A DNA stretch of 15,402 nt from an uncultured Veillonella sp. (GTDB taxonomy: Bacteria; Bacillota; Negativicutes; Veillonellales; Veillonellaceae): NCBI GenBank assembly GCA_934216375.1, contig CAKQBP010000009.1:1-15402 (forward strand), written 5' to 3'. The position numbers and the translations under genes are program-made. The notes under the pieces are model-generated. The model did not search any database and had not been told where the DNA came from. It was given only the letters and a program-made list of their open reading frames with translations. Positions 9,639 through 15,402 of this stretch are shown here, piece after piece (positions within the stretch are counted from its first letter, which is position 1; the number at the start of each line of letters is the position of its first letter).

Positions 9639-10247
9639 TTATCGTCCTTTCCCAAGCTCAATTAAGCTGACTTTTATCAACTCAGATACATCACGCTTAC
9701 CATCATCTAAAGACTCTACAATATCTGCTACATCCCGTTCCAAGTATCCTAAGGATACGAGGGCTTCAATGGCTTCTCCTGCAGCACCGTTTGCAGCAAC
9801 ACCAACAGGCTGAATAGTCGCAGGTGATTCCGCAGAAATATGTGTCATCTTAGCGATTTTATCCTTTAACTCTAAAACAAGTCGCTCCGCAGACTTCTTA
9901 CCAATACCAGGTAACTTTGTTAATTGCTGTACCTGTCCATTGATAATCGCTAATTTGAAAGCCTCAGGTGTCATGCCTGACAAGATGCCAAGCCCCACCT
10001 TGGGCCCGATACCAGAAACAGAAATGAGGAGTATAAACAACTCATATTCTTCTTCCGTCCAAAAGCCATAAAGTTGCATTGCATCTTCTCGTACATTAAG
10101 ATACGTGAATAGCGTCGCCTCATGGCCCTCTGTCAGCTGTTGACGCGTAGTGGTCGGCACATATACGCGATACCCTACGCCATGTACATCAACATAGCAC
10201 GATTCTTTAAAAAGATGTGTTACGATACCTCGCACATACCCTATCAT
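9639..10247 (-). CDS. ruvA: Holliday junction DNA helicase subunit RuvA
   Basis: 202 aa. RuvA binds the four-way junction as a tetramer and loads RuvB. Visible: N-terminal OB-fold (about 1-62, beginning MIGYVRG), two helix-hairpin-helix elements ([12 protein letters not shown], 77-88, and [16 protein letters not shown], 112-127), a flexible Ala/Gly/Pro linker (about 138-156), and a C-terminal RuvB-binding domain (about 157-202). Its ATG overlaps the ruvC stop (TAATG), suggesting coupled translation. Confidence 0.98.
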   Translation of the reverse strand: MIGYVRGIVTHLFKESCYVDVHGVGYRVYVPTTTRQQLTEGHEATLFTYLNVREDAMQLYGFWTEEEYELFILLISVSGIGPKVGLGILSGMTPEAFKLAIINGQVQQLTKLPGIGKKSAERLVLELKDKIAKMTHISAESPATIQPVGVAANGAAGEAIEALVSLGYLERDVADIVESLDDGKRDVSELIKVSLIELGKGR

Positions 10248-10741
10248 TATACCAACCTCTTTAATCGATCATTGTGAGAACTATGAGCCGTACAGATAGC
10301 AACAGCTAATGCATCTGCCGTATCATCAGGCTTAATTTTCTCACGAATCCCCAAAATATTCATCGTCATATAAATGACCTGATTCTTATCAGCTTTACCA
10401 TAACCTGTGACAGCTTGTTTAATTTGTAATGGTGTATATTCATAAATAGGAATCCGTTGTTGTTCAGCAGCCAATAAAATAACACCACGTGCTTGCCCTA
10501 CCTTAATGGCTGTTGTTACATTACGGTTAAAAAATAATTCCTCCACACCGAACTTATCAGGCCTATATTCCTCCAATAAATCACTAAGATCATTAAATAG
10601 AATTTCCAGTCGCTGTGAATCAGTCAATTCCTTAGGAGTTGTAATAGCCCCATAGGCTACTGGTGTTAGTTTGCTACCCTTCACGTCAATAATGCCATAT
10701 CCGCATATAGCCGTGCCTGGGTCAATTCCTATAATGCGCAC
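10247..10741 (-). CDS. ruvC: Crossover junction endodeoxyribonuclease RuvC
   Basis: 164 aa. RuvC cuts Holliday junctions after RuvAB branch migration. Visible: GIDPGTAICGYG (5-16) with catalytic Asp7, GVEELFFNRN (65-74) with the second acidic residue Glu67, and KPDDTADALAVAI (137-149) with Asp140 and Asp143 completing the metal site. The start is GTG at 10739-10741, chosen because MRIIGIDPG is the standard N-terminus. AAGGGGG lies five bases upstream. It is the first gene of the long leftward run and has its own promoter upstream. Confidence 0.97.
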   Translation of the reverse strand: MRIIGIDPGTAICGYGIIDVKGSKLTPVAYGAITTPKELTDSQRLEILFNDLSDLLEEYRPDKFGVEELFFNRNVTTAIKVGQARGVILLAAEQQRIPIYEYTPLQIKQAVTGYGKADKNQVIYMTMNILGIREKIKPDDTADALAVAICTAHSSHNDRLKRLV

Positions 10742-10804
10742 CCCAACCCCCTTAGTTTAAAAATGAGATAAGCTACCGCCTACCTCCATTACATAATCTA
10801 TTTT

Positions 10805-10813
10805 ATTATAGCA
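10805..10813 (-). promoter_or_regulatory. Extended -10 promoter of the ruvC operon
   Basis: The minus strand reads TGCTATAAT, a consensus -10 (10805-10810) with the TGn extension (10811-10813). No convincing -35 lies upstream, as is allowed for extended -10 promoters. The leader to the ruvC GTG is about 55-60 bases. The rest of the gap up to the yebC terminator is A/T-rich, and I see nothing else in it. Confidence 0.6.
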
Positions 10814-10910
10814 TACTTTCACATCGAAGTTCATGAATTTCCCTATGAATTATATATGAGACATATTAATTTTCTTAACTTTAATAAATATCCGAGTTTA
10901 ATTTCAATAG

Positions 10911-10940
10911 AAAAGGAGCACCCCATAGAGTGCCCCCTTT
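10911..10940 (-). terminator. Intrinsic terminator after yebC
   Basis: On the minus strand AAAGGGGGCACTC and GGGTGCTCCTTTT pair over 13 positions (three G-U) around the loop TATG, and the stem ends in a run of U. It begins five bases past the yebC stop. It ends the right-hand transcription unit before the ruvC promoter. Confidence 0.85.
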
Positions 10941-10944
10941 ATTA

Positions 10945-11682
10945 TTATTCTTCTTCATCGTCCGGCAAAATACCATTATGATATACGTTTTGTACATCAT
11001 CAAGATCATCCAATACGTCAAGCATTTTCTGCATTTTCACAGCATCATCACCAGTCAACTCAATCGTTGTATCTGGAATCATCGTGATTTTAGCTACTAC
11101 AGTTTCGATACCCGCATCAGCAAGCGCTGCTTCTACCGCATCAAAATCCTCTGGTGTTGTATAAATTTCAAATACATCATCTTCAGCCTTAAGGTCTTCT
11201 GCTCCAGCTTCAAGAGCTAGCATAGTTACCTCATCTTCATCATGACCTTCTTTATCGATAACAAATACGCCTTTAGATTTGAACATCCAGCCTACACAGC
11301 CGCTTTCACCAAGGTTACCACCTTGTTTAGAGAATGCATGGCGCACGTCTGCAGCAGCACGATTACGATTATCGGTCATCACCTCAACAGTAACGGCAAC
11401 ACCGGCAGGACCATAACCTTCGTATACGATTTCTTCATATGCATTCATGTCCGTAGCACCGATACCTTTGTCGATAGCACGTTGAATGTTATCCTTAGGG
11501 ATATTATTTTCACGAGCTTTTTGCAAAGCCAATTTCAAACGCATATTACCAGTTGGATCTGCACCACCCATGCGTGCTGCAACGGTAATTTCACGACCGA
11601 TTTTTGTAGCCAATTTAGCTTTTAATGCATCGGTTTTACCTTTTTTATGTTTAATATTTGCCCATTTAGAATGTCCTGACAT
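10945..11682 (-). CDS. yebC: YebC/PmpR family protein
   Basis: 245 aa, full length. Members are cytoplasmic proteins described as transcriptional regulators and, for some relatives, as helpers of ribosomes stalled at proline-rich sequences. Visible: the invariant N-terminus MSGHSKWANIKHKKG, NIPKDNIQRAIDKG (54-67), an acidic middle and C-terminus, and GPAGVAVTVEVMTDNRNR after about residue 90. The ribosome site AGGAGG overlaps the stop of the upstream methyltransferase gene. Location next to ruvC is the common bacterial order. Whether this copy binds DNA or the ribosome cannot be told from sequence alone. Confidence 0.95.
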   Translation of the reverse strand: MSGHSKWANIKHKKGKTDALKAKLATKIGREITVAARMGGADPTGNMRLKLALQKARENNIPKDNIQRAIDKGIGATDMNAYEEIVYEGYGPAGVAVTVEVMTDNRNRAAADVRHAFSKQGGNLGESGCVGWMFKSKGVFVIDKEGHDEDEVTMLALEAGAEDLKAEDDVFEIYTTPEDFDAVEAALADAGIETVVAKITMIPDTTIELTGDDAVKMQKMLDVLDDLDDVQNVYHNGILPDDEEE

Positions 11683-11691
11683 AGACGCCTC

Positions 11692-12264
11692 CTATTTATT
11701 CCACCATGCTTCGCCCCGCAGCCGATCTAAGATGATTGATACGGCACTACGCACGGATAAATGATTGTATTCACCATGGCCATATATAGGTTCTAAAATA
11801 TAGTCAAAGCTTTCCATCGTTTCTTTTGTCATACCATAACCGGTACCAAATAATACTAACACAGGGCGCCCCTCATTTTCAAGATGTTCGCGCATCCGTG
11901 CATAGGAAATTGTATTATCATAAGTTCTAGCATCGGTAGTTGCTACGATAGGTTTTACCCCTTCCAATTCCTCGATAGTACGCACCGCAACAGCGATAGA
12001 ATTAACGAGTTCAACGCCTGTGAAAGCATCTTTTCTGTCCGGATTATAGGTACTACCAAAGCCTGACTTCCAATGTTCCATAATGGTAGCTGCTAATTCT
12101 CGTTGAGCCGGTATATTATGAATCACAAAATATTTAGATACATCATACGTAATTGATGCGCGCGCAATATCGTGAATATCATAATTTGTAATAGCCGTCG
12201 TTATTACCTCTTTATGTTTATTCATAATCGGATAATGAACGAGCCCGATATATAAATTTGCCAA
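11692..12264 (-). CDS. SPOUT-type RNA methyltransferase (PF09936/COG4752-like)
   Basis: 190 aa. The fold is a SAM-dependent trefoil-knot methyltransferase; the RNA target is not known to me. Visible: N-terminal NLYIGLVHYP (3-12), GVKPIVATTDAR (102-112), the cofactor-loop segment VLVLFGTGYGMTKE (135-148), and YNHLSVRSAVSIILDRL (166-182), which resembles the C-terminal knot helix of SPOUT enzymes. The start is a TTG (12262-12264), chosen because AGGAGA lies seven bases upstream and no in-frame ATG fits. yebC follows after nine bases, so the two probably share a transcript. Relatives often sit beside trmD or ribosome genes; here the neighbour is yebC. Confidence 0.8.
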   Translation of the reverse strand: MANLYIGLVHYPIMNKHKEVITTAITNYDIHDIARASITYDVSKYFVIHNIPAQRELAATIMEHWKSGFGSTYNPDRKDAFTGVELVNSIAVAVRTIEELEGVKPIVATTDARTYDNTISYARMREHLENEGRPVLVLFGTGYGMTKETMESFDYILEPIYGHGEYNHLSVRSAVSIILDRLRGEAWWNK

Positions 12265-12302
12265 TACTATGTCTCCTAAATGCTAAACTAACTTTCATTA
12301 CC

Positions 12303-12315
12303 ATACGTGACGTAT
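12303..12315. repeat. 13-base palindrome between two genes
   Basis: ATACGT-G-ACGTAT lies in the 54-base gap between the small anchored protein and the RNA methyltransferase. It has no T-run after it, so it is not an intrinsic terminator. It may be an operator or chance. Confidence 0.25.
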
Positions 12316-12318
12316 CTA

Positions 12319-12879
12319 TTACGAAGCACTAGACCGTGCACCAGCACTACCAAATCCAGCTTTCTGTCCTATAGATGATGCTTTCTTACTTCTATTATTC
12401 TCGTAACTACGAAAGCTTCTTCCACCTCCATAGCCATGTATAGTTGATCCTGATGATGAATATTCAGTGGGTTGCTCATAAGGTTTCAATGGCGATGCCA
12501 CACGATAGGTCATGGTTCGTCCATCCATGCGTGCTGTAGGCGGATTAAAACCATGAAATATGTAATATCCCGCTGCAATACTTGGTAACAAACTTGCCAA
12601 ACCTGCATCCCACACTAAGTTTCCACCATTATCACGATGAAAGGTAACGGATCGATTATCGTCGTATAAGGCTGTTTCTTTCCCATCACCATGGTTTAAA
12701 AGAGAATACCGATGACCTTGATTATCCATTAATCGAACCTCCCCTTCATTTGCTTCTGGGTAAACCTTGTCGCACACAGCATAGGAGATATCATTCCAGT
12801 AGGAATATACACCTACAAGACCAGCAACGGTAGCGAAAGCACCTGTAAGGTATATGGTTTTCTTACTTGGTTTATACAT
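12319..12879 (-). CDS. Small membrane-anchored protein with Ser/Gly-rich tail, DUF1190 (YgiB/YjfM)-like
   Basis: 186 aa, function unknown. Visible: a basic start (KPSKK), one membrane span (about 9-27), a short charged domain (about 38-90), a hydrophobic patch SLLPSIAAGYYIFHG (about 97-110), then GRTMTYRVASP (120-130) and a low-complexity tail (140-186) rich in Ser, Gly, Arg and Tyr, ending with a GFGSAGARSS segment. This order, with a middle 'LP..AGY' patch, a 'GRTMT' motif and a GGFG/Ser-rich end, resembles E. coli YgiB/YjfM (DUF1190), whose genes adjoin glutathionylspermidine-synthase-like genes, as here. The family call is inference from motif order and context. No lipobox cysteine is seen, unlike YgiB. 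The ribosome site GGGAG and the 11-base gap tie it to the DUF350 gene. Confidence 0.6.
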   Translation of the reverse strand: MYKPSKKTIYLTGAFATVAGLVGVYSYWNDISYAVCDKVYPEANEGEVRLMDNQGHRYSLLNHGDGKETALYDDNRSVTFHRDNGGNLVWDAGLASLLPSIAAGYYIFHGFNPPTARMDGRTMTYRVASPLKPYEQPTEYSSSGSTIHGYGGGRSFRSYENNRSKKASSIGQKAGFGSAGARSSAS

Positions 12880-12890
12880 AAAACGCTCCC

Positions 12891-13322
12891 TTAGTGCACA
12901 GCACCGCTAATAACAAGAGCAAGACCTACGAAGATGCCAAATACAAGAATACCAGCCGCTGTATTACCACGCATAATTTCTTCTGATAATTTATATTTAC
13001 GATGCCAAATATTGATAAACATATAGCCTGTTACAAATAATACAATGCCAAGTACGGCATATACAACACTGGCTACGATACCATGTAACAAGGATGTATC
13101 AGCTGTAGCCACGGCAGGGGACATGATAACAGCGCGCAAAATTTCACCGATACCGATAAATGATCCCGCTGAAAGCCACGCCACAGCACAGTTACCACGC
13201 TTAATTTCTTCACTAAATTTTCCAGGCACGAAGAAATCGATAACCGTGTTCGCTGTCAACATCAGCATAATGCCAAAACAAGCATAAAAAATTGTCAATA
13301 ATACATCTGGTATATAAATCAT
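12891..13322 (-). CDS. DUF350 family membrane protein
   Basis: 143 aa, four predicted membrane spans (about 5-28, 45-66, 80-104, 120-142). The two halves are repeats: KFSEEIKRGNCAVAWL (35-50) and KLSEEIMRGNTAAGIL (111-126) each open a membrane pair half, the hallmark of DUF350 (YjfL-like) proteins. Function is unknown; relatives are found next to DUF4178, PspA-like and polyamine-synthesis genes. It begins just after the DUF4178-type gene, and its AGGAGG site spans that gene's stop codon, so translation is probably coupled. Confidence 0.85.
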   Translation of the reverse strand: MIYIPDVLLTIFYACFGIMLMLTANTVIDFFVPGKFSEEIKRGNCAVAWLSAGSFIGIGEILRAVIMSPAVATADTSLLHGIVASVVYAVLGIVLFVTGYMFINIWHRKYKLSEEIMRGNTAAGILVFGIFVGLALVISGAVH

Positions 13323-13332
13323 AATAAGCCTC

Positions 13333-14403
13333 CTAATAATATAATTTTGTATTGGATGTGTTGTTAGAGTTGCTGGTAGGATACAATCGTTCGCGTCCCG
13401 TATTATCCCCTAGGCGAACCATGGTCGCATAGTTATCGAGTATATGAGAGCTGATTAATGTACGATCAATAATTTTCCAATCCTCTTGTGTCAATTTTGA
13501 TTGTTCACATACCTTAACCTTAGTTTGTCCATCCGTATTAGTGATGAGATACACCAAGTCCCCAGAATAAAATACAATAACTTCATGTCCCTCTTCTAAG
13601 TTATCCCGCTCATTCTTAATATCACCATTCACAGAATCAATCAAGTCTAATGCGGTACTAACAGGATCTAGTGTAGACGTGTATACATAGTCGCTATCCG
13701 AATCTGTTTTTGTATAATATGGAGATGTGTCATGCATATGTTCTTTTGCCGTGTAAGGCACTCCAAACATAGCGCGTATACTATGCCAAGACAAATCATT
13801 GTCCGACCAAAATAGAAATAGTAAAAATAGTACACTATACCCCACGCCAACAGCAATAGATCCAAACCTCTTTTTCATTGATTTGTTACGCATCTTTTGC
13901 TTAATAGCTTGAGCGGCTGCATCATTACAAAGACGAATGTTCACCAAGGGCACTCGTGATCCTTCGGCAAACATTTTTTTACCTTCAAACCACTCTTCTT
14001 CAAAGAATACACTAGCACCACCTTCACAAGGTAGCTGATATTCTCTATATCCTGCGCGGTCCCCTACGGAGGCACCACTTTCACCATCCACATCGACAAC
14101 CTTTTCTAAGCCGATTTGATGTAATGTAAAACTCTTACCTGGCCGTGTATGATAGGATGTTCTAGATACGGTACACCATTCATTATCATTATAATCAATG
14201 GTTAACCATATCTTATCAATTCCTTCAACAGCCTCCAGTCCATATTCATGCCAATAATCACCTGGTGATTTTGTCATAGACGGCTGGCCCCTATAGGATT
14301 GTTCCTTATCTGCTTTTGGAATAATCTCTATGTATTTAATTTTCTCAGTGATTACATAGCGGTTGCCATGAACCTCTAAGACATCATAACAATTAAACTC
14401 CAT
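13333..14403 (-). CDS. DUF4178-type protein with one membrane anchor
   Basis: 356 aa from the chosen start. The reading frame extends 16 codons further upstream, but ATG at 14401-14403 has a fitting GAGGGTG ribosome site and the earlier ATGs do not. Visible: an N-terminal beta-rich region (about 1-155) with YWHEYGLEAVEG, IWLTIDYNDNEW and YREYQLPCEGGASVFFEEEW, matching the DUF4178 pattern. It is followed by a Lys/Arg-rich stretch, one membrane span (about 180-200), and a C-terminal region of about 155 aa with no family I recognise. Orientation by the positive-inside rule puts DUF4178 in the cytoplasm and the tail outside. DUF4178 genes commonly adjoin DUF350, as here. The function is unknown. 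Confidence 0.75.
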   Translation of the reverse strand: MEFNCYDVLEVHGNRYVITEKIKYIEIIPKADKEQSYRGQPSMTKSPGDYWHEYGLEAVEGIDKIWLTIDYNDNEWCTVSRTSYHTRPGKSFTLHQIGLEKVVDVDGESGASVGDRAGYREYQLPCEGGASVFFEEEWFEGKKMFAEGSRVPLVNIRLCNDAAAQAIKQKMRNKSMKKRFGSIAVGVGYSVLFLLFLFWSDNDLSWHSIRAMFGVPYTAKEHMHDTSPYYTKTDSDSDYVYTSTLDPVSTALDLIDSVNGDIKNERDNLEEGHEVIVFYSGDLVYLITNTDGQTKVKVCEQSKLTQEDWKIIDRTLISSHILDNYATMVRLGDNTGRERLYPTSNSNNTSNTKLYY

Positions 14404-14406
14404 ACA

Positions 14407-14413
14407 CACCCTC
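14407..14413 (-). promoter_or_regulatory. Ribosome binding site deciding the DUF4178 start
   Basis: GAGGGTG lies three bases upstream of the ATG at 14403 as written, with the GAGGG core six to seven bases away. It supports initiation here rather than at the upstream in-frame ATGs at 14427 and 14451, which lack such a site. Confidence 0.5.
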
Positions 14414-14505
14414 GCTAAAGTAGACATACGCACGACTGCTGCTAAATACACCTATTATCATTCGTTTGCCCATACTATATGGTCACAAATTTCATAGTAT
14501 TTCGC

Positions 14506-15402
14506 TTACTCTATTAATAATGGTACAAAGTATGCTTCTGTACCAGCTATCTCTTCCGGAGAAAAACGGCATCCTACCGCGGAAGCTTGATCACCAAGCA
14601 TAAAACAGGATAAGGTTAAAAATCCATCTTTCACTCCACAATCCACTGTATGAGTAAAACGTTTCTGCTGTATAAAATCTTGATACATAACCTTTTTACT
14701 ATCACGACAAATGATATCGTCATAGTTATCAACTAGCTTTTCCATGTAAAGCTCAGATGTATCACCATGCTTTTGAACAACTTGTACATGTCGTCCTTCA
14801 CGGCCCCAAATCTCCTTTTGAATATAAAGGCCATCATCAAGAGAGGAAAAATCATTTTCAAAATAGGATGGTGCCAAATAACGCTCGATTATATCTCGAT
14901 CAGGTTTCGTAAAAAATTGATCTGTTAAATACAATGCATATACTAAGGACATAAAGGATTTATTTTGTAAAATAATTGCCTCTGGCGGATTAAAAAGAGC
15001 AAATGTATTATCCTCGTAAAGATCTAAGAACATCTCACCCAAAGGTTCATCATCAGGCGTCCGCTCATCAATCAAAAGCTCCATGGGATGTAATCGATAC
15101 AATAGAGTCGCATGACTACCATTTGCTAAAGGAATACCATCATCATCAATCTTCATATCATAAAAGGATAGAAATCGCGTGTCAGCCTCAGGGCAAGCCG
15201 ATTTTAATTCATTCATAAGGAATTGTGTTGTACCGTAATCTTCAAAATAATCATGAAAACAAGAGAATACAAAAGCCTCCTTAGATGGGCAACCTCCATT
15301 TGCTATCATAGACTCATATACATCTCTACCATACTTAGCAGATAATACGGCATTGTACATACGTTTTAAAAATATACGCAACTCTTCACGACAGGCTTTA
15401 TT
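14506..15402 (-). CDS. Glutathionylspermidine synthase-like ATP-grasp protein (5' end cut by window)
   Basis: About 298 residues are visible and the frame is open to the last base, so the gene starts outside the window. A TTG at 15381 could start a shorter protein but would drop conserved family sequence. The family (GSP_synth; E. coli YgiC/YjfC and the synthetase half of Gss) joins a carboxyl group to an amine using ATP; typical members have about 380-400 aa. Numbered from that TTG, the visible matches are EDYGTTQFLMNEL (47-59), LYRLHPMELLIDE (94-106), FNPPEAIILQNKSFMSLVYAL (130-150; the 'EP/PPE...NK...' segment), QKEIWGREGRHVQVV (188-202; ATP-grasp Lys and REG), MYQDFIQQKRF and a terminal AYFVP. 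The substrate is unknown; relatives are not shown to make glutathionylspermidine. The stop is about 100 bases upstream of the DUF4178 gene. Confidence 0.8.
   Translation of the reverse strand, partial: NKACREELRIFLKRMYNAVLSAKYGRDVYESMIANGGCPSKEAFVFSCFHDYFEDYGTTQFLMNELKSACPEADTRFLSFYDMKIDDDGIPLANGSHATLLYRLHPMELLIDERTPDDEPLGEMFLDLYEDNTFALFNPPEAIILQNKSFMSLVYALYLTDQFFTKPDRDIIERYLAPSYFENDFSSLDDGLYIQKEIWGREGRHVQVVQKHGDTSELYMEKLVDNYDDIICRDSKKVMYQDFIQQKRFTHTVDCGVKDGFLTLSCFMLGDQASAVGCRFSPEEIAGTEAYFVPLLIE

Noticed and set aside
11242..11625. 127-codon plus-strand open frame
   Set aside because: It is antisense to yebC, which is full length and conserved. There is no supporting ribosome site or family.
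12303..12315. Palindrome considered as a terminator between two genes
   Set aside because: The stem is only six base pairs and no T-run follows on the minus strand.
14404..14505. Gap searched for a promoter of the DUF4178 gene
   Set aside because: TATAGT and GATAAT occur, but no -35 at suitable spacing; only a weak CCATA-N3-TATGG symmetry (14470-14482) is seen, so I report none.

Overview
The window reads as chromosome from a low-GC member of the Firmicutes, most likely a Negativicute close to Veillonella. I infer this from base composition, strong AGGAGG ribosome sites, several TTG starts, and the gene order ruvC-ruvA-ruvB-(SpoIID protein)-queA-tgt-yajC-secD-secF next to yebC. The genus is recognition from memory, not a database result. 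Every gene I accept lies on the minus strand, so transcription runs from high to low coordinates.

Left end (1-383). No protein gene is present. On the minus strand there are two tandem, near-consensus promoters (-35 TTGACG in both) followed by a leader with a boxA-like element. This is the typical upstream region of an rRNA operon, whose 16S gene would start just beyond base 1. Positions 384-1329 hold an MFS transporter broken by an out-of-frame internal deletion that seems to remove TM3, TM4 and part of TM5. It keeps its own promoter and ribosome site.

Middle (1484-10813). A strong terminator at 1484-1519 ends a long housekeeping run: ruvC, ruvA, ruvB (Holliday junction processing), a secreted SpoIID/LytB-domain protein with a long Thr/Ala/Lys/Pro linker, queA and tgt (queuosine tRNA modification), yajC, a 5-formyltetrahydrofolate cyclo-ligase, secD and secF (Sec translocon accessory proteins). 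Spacing is tight, with TAATG or ATGA stop/start overlaps at ruvC/ruvA, yajC/cyclo-ligase and secD/secF. I see promoters before ruvC (extended -10) and before yajC.

Right part (10911-15402). A second strong terminator at 10911-10940 ends another leftward run: a glutathionylspermidine-synthase-like ATP-grasp protein (cut by the window edge), a membrane-anchored DUF4178-type protein, a DUF350 membrane protein, a small anchored protein with a Ser/Gly-rich tail resembling DUF1190 (YgiB/YjfM) proteins, a SPOUT-type RNA methyltransferase (PF09936 type) and yebC. The first four form a compact cassette resembling the enterobacterial yjfC/yjfK/yjfL/yjfM neighbourhood and the PspA/polyamine-linked DUF350-DUF4178 clusters of Gram-positives. 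Its function is not established, and it is the best candidate here for an under-described system. It probably acts at the cell envelope with an ATP-dependent amide ligase.
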